From assembly GCF_000010665.1 (NCBI RefSeq), contig NC_012796.1, positions 744,001 to 808,000 on the forward strand: a stretch of 64,000 bases of DNA, given 5' to 3'. Both the position numbers and the translations under genes were made by a program. Under the pieces are notes generated by a model. That model did not search any database. It worked only from the letters and a program-made list of their open reading frames with translations, and was not told where the DNA came from. Positions 9,034-18,147 of this stretch are shown one piece after another; the first letter of the stretch is position 1, and each line of letters starts with the position of its first letter. Origin of the DNA: Solidesulfovibrio magneticus RS-1. Lineage in GTDB: Bacteria > Desulfobacterota > Desulfovibrionia > Desulfovibrionales > Desulfovibrionaceae.

Positions 9034-10743
9034 ATGGAGCCAAGAAGACGTTTGCGCCTGGGCGAGATGCTCGTTGCCGCCGGGCTTGTCACCGAGGACC
9101 AGTTGCGCCAGGCTTTGGCCGCCGGCAAACGCAGCGGCCTGCGTCTGGGGCAACAGCTCGTGCGCGAGGGCACCGTCAAGGAAGCCGACATCGTCGATCT
9201 CATCAGCCGCCAGATGGGGCTGGCCAAGTACACGCCCGAGCGCTACCCGGTCACCTCCGACCTCGCCGAACTCTTGCCGGCCGAGATGGCCCTGCGCTCC
9301 AAGCTCGTGCCCCTGTCCAAGGCCGGCAACCTCATCCGCGTGGCCATGCCCGATCCCTTGGACATCACCACCATTGAAGACATCGAGATCTACAAAAACT
9401 GCGAGATCGAGCCGGTGATCTGCACCGAGCGCGAGCTTGGCTACCTGACCAGCGCCGTCTACGGCATGGGCCTTGGCAGCGAGGGCGTGCTCGACAGCAT
9501 CGAATCCATGCGCGACGGCGAGGAAACGCCCTCGGTCGCGGTCAGCGACGAAATGCAGCTCAGTTCCCTGGAGGACCGGGCCGGGGAAGCGCCGGTGGTG
9601 CGCTTTGTCAATTCGCTGCTGTCCCAGGCCGTGCGCGAAGGAGCTAGCGACGTGCACATCAGCCCCGAGCGCGACCAGGTGCAGATTCGCATGCGCATCG
9701 ACGGCAAGCTCAAGGCCGTGCCCTCGCCGCCCAAGCCCATGATCCTGCCCATCATTTCGCGTATCAAAATCCTGGGCAACCTCGACATCGCCGTCAGCCG
9801 CATCCCGCAGGACGGCCGGTTCTCCGTGGCCATCGACCGCAAGGAGATCAACATCCGCGTCTCCACGCTGCCGACCATCTATGGCGAAAACCTCGTGTTG
9901 CGCCTGCTCGACATGAGCGGCGGCGGGCTTTTCCTGCACGACCTCGGTCTTTCCGCCGACGACCTGGCCAAGATCAAGCTGGTCGTGGACAAGCCCTACG
10001 GCATGTTCCTGTCCACCGGCCCCACCGGCTCGGGCAAGTCCACCACGCTTTTTGCCTTGCTTCGCGAAATAAGCCGGCCCGACATCAACATCATCACCCT
10101 GGAAGACCCGGTCGAATACCGCATGGAAGGCGTGCGCCAGGTGCAGCTCAACCGCAAGGCCGGCATGACCTTCGCCAGCGCCCTGCGCTCCACCCTGCGC
10201 CAGGACCCGGACGTGGTGCTTGTGGGCGAAATCCGCGACGCCGAAACGGCAGCCATCGCCACCCAGGCCGCGCTCACCGGCCACAAGGTGCTCTCCACTG
10301 TCCACACCAACGACGCCGCCGGCGCGGTCATGCGGCTCATGGACATGGGCATCGAGCCGTTTCTCGTTTCCTCCACCCTCATGGTCTCCATCGCCCAGCG
10401 TCTGGTGCGCCGGGTGTGCCCCAACTGTGCCGAACCCTATACCCCGCGCCCGGAAGTGCTGCGTTTCTGGAACCTTGAGGACACGGCCGGTTCGGTCTTC
10501 ATGCGCGGCCGGGGCTGTTTCATGTGCGGCGACTCGGGCTTCAGGGGGCGTCTTGGACTGTTCGAGATCCTGGTCATGGACGAGGAAATCCAGGAAATGG
10601 TGGCGCGCCGGGCCACTTCCCGGGAGATTACCCGTTTCGCGGCGGATTCGGGACGGCTCAAGCTTTTGCAGGACGACGCGCGCTTGAAGATACTGGAAGG
10701 CAAGACCACTTTCGAGGAAGCCTCTTCGGCCGTGCTCGTCTAG
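9034..10743 (+). CDS. pilB: pilus extension ATPase of PilB/MshE type with c-di-GMP-binding N-domain
   Basis: 569 residues. The N-terminus contains two tandem MshEN motifs, RLGEMLVAAGLVTEDQLRQA and RLGQQLVREGTVKEADIVDL, the known c-di-GMP-binding signature of MshE. The C-terminal motor has Walker A GPTGSGKSTTL (~329), the Asp box, Walker B DVVLVGEIRD (~392) and a tetracysteine zinc site CPNC...CFMC (~463 and ~495). It powers pilin polymerization at the inner membrane. The chosen ATG lies 32 bp after the previous stop. The first MshEN motif has GK where Q is usual, so binding strength is uncertain. Confidence 0.92.
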   Translation: MEPRRRLRLGEMLVAAGLVTEDQLRQALAAGKRSGLRLGQQLVREGTVKEADIVDLISRQMGLAKYTPERYPVTSDLAELLPAEMALRSKLVPLSKAGNLIRVAMPDPLDITTIEDIEIYKNCEIEPVICTERELGYLTSAVYGMGLGSEGVLDSIESMRDGEETPSVAVSDEMQLSSLEDRAGEAPVVRFVNSLLSQAVREGASDVHISPERDQVQIRMRIDGKLKAVPSPPKPMILPIISRIKILGNLDIAVSRIPQDGRFSVAIDRKEINIRVSTLPTIYGENLVLRLLDMSGGGLFLHDLGLSADDLAKIKLVVDKPYGMFLSTGPTGSGKSTTLFALLREISRPDINIITLEDPVEYRMEGVRQVQLNRKAGMTFASALRSTLRQDPDVVLVGEIRDAETAAIATQAALTGHKVLSTVHTNDAAGAVMRLMDMGIEPFLVSSTLMVSIAQRLVRRVCPNCAEPYTPRPEVLRFWNLEDTAGSVFMRGRGCFMCGDSGFRGRLGLFEILVMDEEIQEMVARRATSREITRFAADSGRLKLLQDDARLKILEGKTTFEEASSAVLV

Positions 10744-10950
10744 TGCTGCCGCCACCTCGCACTGTCTTGCCGAGGAAGCTCGCCATGCCGCGATGGTGGT
10801 CCGCGTCCGTGGGCCAGGCTTGTTGCTTGAACGGGCCCGGTAATCCCGTCTTGACGGCCGGCGTGCATTTGTCGCACAAAAAGAAATACCGCCAGCCGTC
10901 CCGGGCTTTCAAGCCGGATCGGACAGCGCCCGGGACTTGAGGAGACGACG

Positions 10951-12180
10951 GTGCCGCAATTCGCCTACGAAGCCATCAACGAGGCCGGCAATCCGATCAA
11001 GGGCGTCCTTGAGGCCGAGACTGCCGACGCGGTGCGTACCCGGCTTCTGGGCATGGGCTACATCCCCGTGGCCGTGCGCAAGGGCGTGGCGGCGGCGGCG
11101 AGCGGCGGCTTTGGCGAGTCCTTGGAAGACGCGCTGACGCGCATCAGCGCCCAGGAGATGATCCTTTTCACCAAACAGCTGCGCACCATGCTCGGGGCCG
11201 GCCTGTCCATGCTCGAGATCCTGCGGGTGCTGGAGCAGCAGTCGGAAAACCCCAAGCTGCGTCGGGTATGTTCCCGCATGTCGGATCAGGTGAAAAAGGG
11301 TTCGTCGATCTCGGCGGCCATGGCCGCCCAGAAGGGCGTTTTTAACGAACTCTACATCAGCATGGTGCGGGCCGGCGAATCGGCCGGCGCGCTGCCGGCG
11401 GTGCTGGAGCGGCTGACCTACATTATTTCCCACGAACATCAGGTACGCACGGACATCAAGTCCGCCCTGCAATATCCCATCACGGTCGTCATCGCGCTGG
11501 TCGGCGCGTTTTTCTTTCTGCTCAAGTTCGTGGTACCGACCTTTGCCGGTATCTTCGCCAACGCCAAGATCGAGTTGCCCTGGCCAACCCGCATGGCCAT
11601 GCAGATGCACACCGTTGTCGGAGAATATTGGTACATCACGCTTAGCATTTTTCTGAGTGTCTTGATTGTGCTTTATTTGTGGTTTCGCACGGAAAACGGT
11701 AAGGTGACCCGGGACGCCTTTTTTCTGCACATCCCCATCGTCGGGATGCTGTTGCGCAAGGCGGCCATGTCGCGGTTCGCCGCCATTTTTTCCATCCTGC
11801 AGGCCAGCGGCGTGCCGGTGCTGACCACCATCGACATCCTGGTCGGCACCATCGGCAACGCGGCCATTGCCAAGGAATTCCGCCGCATCCAGGAGATGAT
11901 CAAGTCCGGCCAGGGCTTGGCCGGGCCGTTGTCCCGGGCCAAATATTTTACGCCCATGGTGGTGACCATGGTGGCCGTGGGCGAGGAATCCGGCAACCTT
12001 GACGAAATGCTTTCGGCCATAAGCGAGCACTACGACGCCGAGGTGGCTTTTGCCGTCAAGCGCCTGTCCGACGCCCTGGGGCCGGTGCTCATCGTGGGAC
12101 TGGCCGGCGTGGTCGGGTTTTTCGCCCTGGCCATCTTCATGCCCATGTGGGATCTGACCCAGGCGCAAACCAAGATGTGA
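10951..12180 (+). CDS. pilC: PilC/GspF-type pilus platform protein
   Basis: 409 residues with two GspF domains. It opens PQFAYEAINEAGNPIKGVLE, the standard PilC/GspF start, and has three membrane segments. ALQYPITVVIALVGAFFFLL follows the first domain and VGLAGVVGFFALAIFMPMW closes the protein. It is the integral membrane platform that the PilB motor turns. The start is GTG with GAGGAGA upstream. A 207-bp gap separates it from pilB, which could hold an internal promoter. Confidence 0.92.
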   Translation: MPQFAYEAINEAGNPIKGVLEAETADAVRTRLLGMGYIPVAVRKGVAAAASGGFGESLEDALTRISAQEMILFTKQLRTMLGAGLSMLEILRVLEQQSENPKLRRVCSRMSDQVKKGSSISAAMAAQKGVFNELYISMVRAGESAGALPAVLERLTYIISHEHQVRTDIKSALQYPITVVIALVGAFFFLLKFVVPTFAGIFANAKIELPWPTRMAMQMHTVVGEYWYITLSIFLSVLIVLYLWFRTENGKVTRDAFFLHIPIVGMLLRKAAMSRFAAIFSILQASGVPVLTTIDILVGTIGNAAIAKEFRRIQEMIKSGQGLAGPLSRAKYFTPMVVTMVAVGEESGNLDEMLSAISEHYDAEVAFAVKRLSDALGPVLIVGLAGVVGFFALAIFMPMWDLTQAQTKM

Positions 12181-12187
12181 GGGGCCG

Positions 12188-13531
12188 GTGGCCGCGCCAA
12201 AGCCCATGGAACAGGACTCTCCGCGCAAAAGGGATTCGCCCCTTGTCGGGGGCAGCCTGCTCATTTTGGTGCCCGGCATCCTGGGCGGGGTGGCCGCTTT
12301 GCCCATCCTGACGGCCGGTTCCTTGTGGCCGGGGCTTTTCTGGTGGCGACATGCCGAAATCCTCAGTCTCCTGTCCGGCGGCGCGGTCTATCTGGCGGCC
12401 ACCGGGCTGCTCCTGTGGGTGCGCCGGCCCATCCGGCGGTTTTTGCATTCAACCCGCCAGATAGACGTCCTGGCCCAGACGCCGGCTCCGGCGGCGCGTT
12501 CGCGTGACGAGCTGGACCGGCTTGAGGGGGTTTTCGACCAGGTTGTGGAGCTTTTAAGCGCCATGGACGCCCGGGCGCTTTTCCCGAACATGGTGGGCGA
12601 GAGCCGGGCCATGCGGGCGGTTTTCTCGCAGCTGCTCAAGGTTGCGGCCACGGATGCCACGGTGCTGCTGCTGGGTGAATCCGGCGTCGGCAAGGAGTTG
12701 GCGGCCTTAAGCCTTCACGAAAAAAGCGGCCGGGCCAAGGGGCCGTTCGTGGCGGTCAACTGCGCGGCCATTCCCGAGGGATTGCTGGAAAGCGAGCTTT
12801 TCGGCCATGAGCGGGGCGCCTTTACCGGTGCGGTGGCGCGCAAGATCGGCAAATTCGAAAAAGCCGCCCAAGGGACGCTGTTTCTTGACGAGATCGGCGA
12901 TATGCCGCCGGAAACCCAGGCCAAGATTTTGCGCGCCATTGAATCGCGCCAGTTCGAGCGGGTGGGTGGCGGCAAGCCCTTGCGCCTGGACGTCCGGGTG
13001 GTGGCGGCCACCCACCGCGACCTGCCGGAAATGATCCGCCAGGGACGGTTTCGGGAAGATCTTTATCATCGCCTGAACGTTTTCCCGGTGCGCCTGCCGC
13101 CGCTTCGGGACCGCCGGGAGGACATTCCCCTCCTGGCCGGCCGTTTTCTGGAAGGTTTTCGCCCTGGCGCGCGGCTTTCCGTCGAGGCCCTGCAGCGGCT
13201 GTTGGCCCACGACTGGCCTGGCAATGTGCGGGAACTCAAAAACGTGCTGGAACGAGCCACGGTGCTGGCCGGCGGGGACGAAATCGCGCCGCGCCATTTG
13301 CCAGGGCTTTCCGGCCAGGGGCCGGCCGAGGCCACGGCTGGCGACGAGGCGGCGGACCTGGACAGTCGTCTGGCCGCCTATGAACGAACGCTCATTGAAG
13401 CGGCCTTGTCGCGTACTGGCGGCGTCCAGTCCAGGGCGGCGGCGCTTTTGGGGATTAAAGAGCGCAGCCTGTGGCATCGGGTCAAAAAGCTTGGCATCGC
13501 TGTCGGGCCTTTCCGCGGCCAGGGCGGCTGA
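12188..13531 (+). CDS. membrane-anchored sigma-54-dependent transcription activator
   Basis: About 447 residues. Two N-terminal membrane helices (~22-44 and ~59-78) replace the usual receiver or PAS domain. The AAA+ core (~135-365) has Walker A GESGVGKE, the sigma-54 contact loop GAFTGA (~210), Walker B LFLDEIGDM and the arginine-finger region. A Fis-type HTH (SRAAALLGIKERSLWHRVKK) closes the protein. It likely senses an envelope or pilus signal and activates the neighbouring pilin promoter. The start is GTG 12188, 8 bp after pilC; ATG 12206 is an alternative. Confidence 0.88.
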   Translation: MAAPKPMEQDSPRKRDSPLVGGSLLILVPGILGGVAALPILTAGSLWPGLFWWRHAEILSLLSGGAVYLAATGLLLWVRRPIRRFLHSTRQIDVLAQTPAPAARSRDELDRLEGVFDQVVELLSAMDARALFPNMVGESRAMRAVFSQLLKVAATDATVLLLGESGVGKELAALSLHEKSGRAKGPFVAVNCAAIPEGLLESELFGHERGAFTGAVARKIGKFEKAAQGTLFLDEIGDMPPETQAKILRAIESRQFERVGGGKPLRLDVRVVAATHRDLPEMIRQGRFREDLYHRLNVFPVRLPPLRDRREDIPLLAGRFLEGFRPGARLSVEALQRLLAHDWPGNVRELKNVLERATVLAGGDEIAPRHLPGLSGQGPAEATAGDEAADLDSRLAAYERTLIEAALSRTGGVQSRAAALLGIKERSLWHRVKKLGIAVGPFRGQGG

Positions 13532-13666
13532 GGGACTGCCGGCCTTCAAATTTTGTAGGGCAAGGCATCATTTTTTGGAGTATAGGACCGTGGAAGATAG
13601 GCCCGACAACGATTTTCCGGGCCTGGATCGTTTCGAATGCTGGCCATTGGCTGACGAATCGGAACT

Positions 13667-13682
13667 GGGCATGGTTTGTGCT
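13667..13682 (+). promoter_or_regulatory. candidate sigma-54 promoter of the pilin gene
   Basis: The sequence GGGCATGGTTTGTGCT keeps the invariant GG (-24) and GC (-12) with the required 10-nt spacing and matches 9 of the 12 defined positions of TGGCACG-N4-TTGCW. Transcription would begin near 13693, leaving a leader of about 30 nt that includes the AGGAGGAGA ribosome site. A sigma-54 activator gene ends 135 bp upstream. Confidence 0.5.
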
Positions 13683-13723
13683 TGGCTGAAAGCGCCGCAA
13701 GGCGAAACAACAGGAGGAGACAG

Positions 13724-14131
13724 ATGGAAAAGGCAAGGACATTGCGGCACGGCGAACAGGGCTTCACGCTTATTGAAATCATCGCCGTGCTGGTCATTCT
13801 CGGCATCCTGGCCGCCGTGGCCATCCCCAAATATAACGATCTGCAGAAACAGGCGCAGATCAAAACCGCCATGGGCGCGCTGCCGGCCGTCGTGACCATG
13901 GCCACCAACGACTATCATTCCTTCATGATGTCAAACCCGGGCAGCAACGCCAGCAACTTTTCCAACTCACGGTCTGGAAACGTGACGGATTTCATTGGTT
14001 CCTATAATGCCACCGGTGGCGTGGTGACGGCCTATGTTACTGGCGCGGTCACCGGGACCGGTCCGGCGGCTTGGTGGAGCAACGTGTCCGGTTCGGCATC
14101 GATCATGACCTACAAGTTCACTCTGGAATAG
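13724..14131 (+). CDS. type IV pilin, probable major subunit
   Basis: 135 residues. A 13-residue basic leader ends in Gly, then the mature protein begins FTLIEIIAVLVILGILAAVA with the conserved Glu5 and helix. Prepilin peptidase should cut after Gly13. It has an ideal AGGAGGAGA site 5 nt upstream, its own candidate sigma-54 promoter and a perfect terminator, so it is probably transcribed strongly and alone. These features point to the major pilin. The C-terminal domain lacks an obvious Cys pair and has a short Ser/Asn/Gly-rich head. Confidence 0.9.
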   Translation: MEKARTLRHGEQGFTLIEIIAVLVILGILAAVAIPKYNDLQKQAQIKTAMGALPAVVTMATNDYHSFMMSNPGSNASNFSNSRSGNVTDFIGSYNATGGVVTAYVTGAVTGTGPAAWWSNVSGSASIMTYKFTLE

Positions 14132-14143
14132 ATGCGACGCGTC

Positions 14144-14186
14144 GGATGCCCCGCGCAACGGTGTTTGCGCGGGGCATCCTTGTTTT
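14144..14186 (+). terminator. strong intrinsic terminator after the pilin gene
   Basis: A perfect 15-bp GC-rich stem (14144-14158 with 14165-14179) encloses a 6-nt loop and is followed by TTGTTTT. It lies 13 bp after the pilin stop and separates the pilin from the convergent gene beyond. The next ~150 bp (14187-14336) shows no feature. Confidence 0.92.
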
Positions 14187-14336
14187 GAATGCCCGGAACG
14201 TCGGATGGACCTTGGCGGCCAACAGGCTCCCGACGCCGGGGGCAGCCCGCGCACCTGGCTCTCCAGCCCGGTCTTGGGGTCCGGGCGGTGGGACTTGCCC
14301 GGGGCGGCGGCTCCTGGGGCGGCTTGGCCCGGGCGC

Positions 14337-16550
14337 TTACTGGGGCGAGCCCTGGATGGGCGGGGAAACCGCCGGGGCGGCTTCTTCCAAGCGGCTGCGA
14401 AATGCCGGAGCGTCCTTCGGGCTGCACAGGATGCGCAGATCGTGGGCCCGGGCGACGTGGAGGGCGGCGATGTCCGGACGGCCGAAGCGTTGCAGCAGGG
14501 CGGCCAGGGCCAGGTGGATCTCGGTTTCCGTTGTGGCGTGCAGTTCCTGGCTGCGGGTCAGGGCGCGGCGAAATTGCTCGTAAGCCCGGCTGTATTTTCC
14601 CTGGCGGAGGTAAAGCTGGCCGAGCAAGGCCCAGTTTTCGGGTTCCCAGGGCGTTTGTTGGTGCGACTCCTTGAGCAGGCTGACGGCAGCGTCCAGTGCT
14701 CCGTCGCCAAGGGCCAGGAGCGCCAGCTCCCGAGAGGCGTTGGGAAAGACGGGTTGAAGCCTGAGCGCCTCGGCGGCGACTTCTCGCGCCTTTGCAGTGT
14801 CGCCCTTGAGCCGGTGCGCCCGGCTGGCGTTCCACAGGAGCAGGGCTTTTGGCGGGTCTTTGTCGTAGAGATTCGGCAGGAAGGCTGCGGCGACGTCCAG
14901 GGCCTCGTCATGGCGTCCCTGCGTGACATAGAGATCGGCCAAGGCCGCCGCGGCTCGCGAGACGCTTTGTTTGGAGTGCAAGGCGTGGCGGAAAAGCGCT
15001 TCCGCCACGGTATAGTCATGAATCTTTAAAAAAACTTGCCCCAATAAGTAATAGATCATCCCGTTTTTGGGGTTTACTCGCAGGGCTGCGACCAGATGCT
15101 GGAGCGCTTCGGGGTATTTTCTTTCCAATAAGGCCAGGCTGCCCAGATTGATCAGGCCCCGCGCGGCCTGGGGGTTGATTTCCATTTCCTTTTTGAAGTG
15201 TTGCAACGCCCTGTCGTTTTTTTGCCTCTCGACGAGATAAATGCCGTAATTGTTGAGCGCGATGGCATTATCGGGATAAATGTTCAATCCGTGCTGGTAC
15301 AGTTCTTCTTCATTGATCCATTTGAGCAAATAATCCAGGCTGGCGGACATGGCCATGAAAATGGTCGCGCCGGCCAGCGCCGCCGGCAACAGGACGCTGA
15401 CGCGCAGACGCGTGCGCAGGGCGTCCAGGAGCCAGGCCGCGGCGACGAACACGCCTATGGAAGGGATGTAGGTATAGCGGTCGGCCATGGCCTGGGAGCC
15501 GACCTGCACGAGGCCGATGACCGGGACCAGGGTTCCAAGATACCAGAGCCAGCCGCACAGGACATAGGGGGCGCGGCGTCTGTTGCGCCAGGCCACAAGG
15601 CTCAGGGCGACCAGGCCGCACAAGCACAGGACGATGCGCCAGGGCGGCACCGGGGTGTAGGGGTAGAAAAAGGACAGTGGCCACGGCCACAGCATCCGCC
15701 AGAGATACAGGACGTAGGAATTGGCCACGTTGCCCAGGCGCAGGGCAAGGGAGATGGCGCCCAGATGCACCACCGCCCCCCCTTCTCGTTGGGCCAGGAA
15801 GGTCAGGACGCAGACCACGGCGACCATGGCGAAAAACGGCAGTTTCTCCAGGATAAGCCGGCGGTTCGGGAAGCGCGGGCCGGCCGCGCCCGGGAAAGCC
15901 GCCTCCGGGCCGCCGGTCCAGCGGCCAAGGGGCCAGTAGTCGAGCAGCAGCATGACGAACGGCGCGGTGACCAGCATGGGCTTGGAGGCGAGACCCAGGG
16001 CCAGCAGCAGGCCGACAAGGCCATAGCGCCACAGCTCCGGGCGACGGGCGTAACTGGCGTAGGCATGAAGCGTGAGCAGAAAGAAGAAGGTGCTCAGCAC
16101 GTCTTTTATTTCGGAAATCCAGGCAACGGATTCGATGTGCAGGGGATGTACGGAAAAAAGCGCGGCCACGAACAGGCTTTTGCCCACGGCGCGGGTGGTG
16201 CGGTAGAGCAGGGCGTAGAGCAGCAGCGTGTTGGCGATGTGCAGGAGCAGATTGGTGACGTGGTAGCCGCCGGGATTGAGGCCGAAAAACTGGAATTGCA
16301 GGTGCAGCGCCAGCCAGGTCATGGGGTGCCAGTTGGCTTCGGCAAAGGCGGTCAGGCACCACAGGATGGTTTTGAGCGAGACGGGATCTTGTATGGCATA
16401 GTTGCGGATCACATAGCCGTGGTCGTCCCAGGCGAAGCCGAAGGAGGCCATGGGCCAGTTGTTGAGGACGGTGACGGCGGTCAGCAGCAGGCAGCCCCAG
16501 AGGAGCGGGTGTTTCCCGGCCCGCCAGAGCGGATTCTTTTCAATTTGCAT
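14337..16550 (-). CDS. multispanning glycosyltransferase with C-terminal TPR repeats (Tmtc/PMT-like)
   Basis: 737 residues. The N-terminal ~430 residues hold about ten membrane helices with GFAWDDHGYVIRNYA, ANWHPMTWLALHLQFQFF and SVHPLHIESVAWI, motifs of the DUF1736/Tmtc-like branch of PMT-type O-mannosyltransferases. The WDD near the start matches the catalytic acidic pair of the GT-C fold. The C-terminal ~300 residues are TPR repeats. Such enzymes transfer a lipid-linked sugar to proteins outside the membrane. Placement between the pilin and minor pilin genes suggests pilin glycosylation, which is inference. It is convergent to the pilin and divergent from the minor pilin operon. Confidence 0.75.
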   Translation of the reverse strand: MQIEKNPLWRAGKHPLLWGCLLLTAVTVLNNWPMASFGFAWDDHGYVIRNYAIQDPVSLKTILWCLTAFAEANWHPMTWLALHLQFQFFGLNPGGYHVTNLLLHIANTLLLYALLYRTTRAVGKSLFVAALFSVHPLHIESVAWISEIKDVLSTFFFLLTLHAYASYARRPELWRYGLVGLLLALGLASKPMLVTAPFVMLLLDYWPLGRWTGGPEAAFPGAAGPRFPNRRLILEKLPFFAMVAVVCVLTFLAQREGGAVVHLGAISLALRLGNVANSYVLYLWRMLWPWPLSFFYPYTPVPPWRIVLCLCGLVALSLVAWRNRRRAPYVLCGWLWYLGTLVPVIGLVQVGSQAMADRYTYIPSIGVFVAAAWLLDALRTRLRVSVLLPAALAGATIFMAMSASLDYLLKWINEEELYQHGLNIYPDNAIALNNYGIYLVERQKNDRALQHFKKEMEINPQAARGLINLGSLALLERKYPEALQHLVAALRVNPKNGMIYYLLGQVFLKIHDYTVAEALFRHALHSKQSVSRAAAALADLYVTQGRHDEALDVAAAFLPNLYDKDPPKALLLWNASRAHRLKGDTAKAREVAAEALRLQPVFPNASRELALLALGDGALDAAVSLLKESHQQTPWEPENWALLGQLYLRQGKYSRAYEQFRRALTRSQELHATTETEIHLALAALLQRFGRPDIAALHVARAHDLRILCSPKDAPAFRSRLEEAAPAVSPPIQGSPQ

Positions 16551-16629
16551 AGGACCCGGAAATGGTTATAGCTCAGTTAAGTTTGCTGGAATTGTTGTCC
16601 GAGGCATCTTGCAGCATGGCGGAGAAAGC

Positions 16630-17205
16630 ATGATTTGTCAAAGCGTTGGCCTGAAACGGCCGGCTCGAAGGAGTCGGTCCGCGAACCAGCGTGGGTTCAC
16701 CCTGATCGAAATTATTGTCGTTTTGCTGCTGCTTGGCATCTTATCCGCCGTCGCCATCAGCAAATACTCGACGAACAACATCACGGCCGCCACCGAGGCT
16801 GACGTTTTCAAGGCCAGCCTGCGCTATGCCCAGCAGCGCGCCATGGGCGACATCTCCACCTGGGGCCTCAGCATCGCCGCTGACGGCCTTTCCTACTCGC
16901 TTTTCACCAACAATCCCGATCTCAAAACGAATCCGATCCTGCCGGGCGTGGGCGCGAACACGCGGGTTTTGGCCAGCGGCGTGACCATGTCGGTGAGCAA
17001 CGCCGTCAGCAATGGCGGCAAAAGCGAGATCATTTTCGACTATCGCGGTCGTCTGGCCGCGTCCGGCGGTTCGAACACTTCGGCCGGCACGGAGTACTTG
17101 AAGACCGCCCCTTTGGCGGTTCTGGGCACTAACGTGACCGTGACGTTCACCGGCGATACCGGAAAATCCATGACGATATACGCCAAAACGGGCTTTGCCC
17201 AATGA
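16630..17205 (+). CDS. minor pilin / GspH-like pseudopilin
   Basis: 191 residues. A 22-residue basic leader ends in Gly, then FTLIEIIVVLLLLGILSAVA. The rest is a beta-rich head with an IIFDYRGRLAASGG motif, as in GspH/FimT minor pilins. GGAGAAA precedes the ATG. It is first of four overlapping or closely spaced genes. Minor pilins of this type prime pilus assembly at the tip. Confidence 0.85.
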   Translation: MICQSVGLKRPARRSRSANQRGFTLIEIIVVLLLLGILSAVAISKYSTNNITAATEADVFKASLRYAQQRAMGDISTWGLSIAADGLSYSLFTNNPDLKTNPILPGVGANTRVLASGVTMSVSNAVSNGGKSEIIFDYRGRLAASGGSNTSAGTEYLKTAPLAVLGTNVTVTFTGDTGKSMTIYAKTGFAQ

Positions 17206-17633
17206 GGTTGTCCATGCGTCGAGCCAAGGACGGTTTTACGCTTATTGAGATTGTCATTGCCCTGGTCCTGGCCGGACTGCTCGCGTCCCTGGCCGGGCCG
17301 ATGCTCTCCGGCGCGATCAAGGGGAATGCGACGGCCTTGCAGAATTTGAGCAATGAAGTGACGTTGCAGTCAACTATGGAGAAAGCCATTGCTCGGTGGC
17401 AGGCAGACTCAACGCAAAAATTTGCAGATTTTAAGAACGCCGTCCAAGCGAATGATTTGACGACGGGGTTTGTCATTGATTCTACGAAGACTGGGTTTTG
17501 CACGATTTCCGGGACAACATTCACTGTGGATACGACGCTGACAAGTGGGAATTATTATCTTCTAACGCTAAAAAATTCCGGTACAGGAGAAACTTTGTCC
17601 ATGCTTTTCACCTCTGGCACTGTAAGATCATGA
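17202..17633 (+). CDS. minor pilin
   Basis: 143 residues with an 11-residue leader, then FTLIEIVIALVLAGLLASLA. The start overlaps the previous stop as ATGA. The head domain is short, with one Cys and a Thr-rich C-terminus. From about nt 17340 the codon use becomes clearly AT-richer than in the upstream pilus genes. Probably part of the tip-priming complex with its neighbours. Confidence 0.82.
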   Translation: MRLSMRRAKDGFTLIEIVIALVLAGLLASLAGPMLSGAIKGNATALQNLSNEVTLQSTMEKAIARWQADSTQKFADFKNAVQANDLTTGFVIDSTKTGFCTISGTTFTVDTTLTSGNYYLLTLKNSGTGETLSMLFTSGTVRS

Positions 17634-18130
17634 AAAATAATCACGGATTTTCCCTTGTTGAAATCATCTGCGTCCTTGTGATCCTGGGCATCCTCGGCGC
17701 GTTTGCGTCTGTTGGGTATGTTCGATTCATCCGACTCTATTCGTCCATCAAAGACGTTGATGTGGCGATCCAGCAAGGGCAAATCGCCATGAATCGCCTC
17801 TTTACCGAGGTGACGACCATCGACACGACAGCGACGGCCAAGCCGTTTGTGCTGGATACCAGCGCAGCTACGGCCTACTCGACACCCTATAAATTTACCT
17901 CGCTGGATGGCTCGGCCGGAGTGGATAATGTCGTCTCCTACGATTCTTCGACCAAAATATTGAGCTTGAATAGCGTCCCTTTGTGCGAAAATGTTTCGGC
18001 CTTCTTAATGCAGAAGGATGATTCAGCTACTGGCGTTGCCAACCTCAGCTATGTCACGACGAAGCTGACGATCACGGTTGGTTCCAAGTCGCAGATGTTA
18101 AGTTCTCAATTCACCCTCAAGAACCTGTAG
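17630..18130 (+). CDS. minor pilin with FSLVEI signature
   Basis: 166 residues with a 6-residue leader (MKNNHG), then FSLVEIICVLVILGILGAFA. Leaders this short still suit prepilin peptidase. The start overlaps the previous stop (ATGA). The head has SLDGSAGVDNVVSYDSS and resembles GspJ/PilW-like minor pilins in size and position only. AT-rich like the previous gene. Confidence 0.82.
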   Translation: MKNNHGFSLVEIICVLVILGILGAFASVGYVRFIRLYSSIKDVDVAIQQGQIAMNRLFTEVTTIDTTATAKPFVLDTSAATAYSTPYKFTSLDGSAGVDNVVSYDSSTKILSLNSVPLCENVSAFLMQKDDSATGVANLSYVTTKLTITVGSKSQMLSSQFTLKNL

Positions 18131-18147
18131 GTATCGAGGAGGGAGGC

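Noticed and set aside
8887-10755. 622-residue minus-strand open frame opposite pilB
   Set aside because: Antisense shadow; the plus strand has all ATPase motifs.
15198-16571. 457-residue plus-strand frame opposite the Tmtc-like gene
   Set aside because: Gln/Gly/His-rich shadow of a well-supported membrane protein gene.
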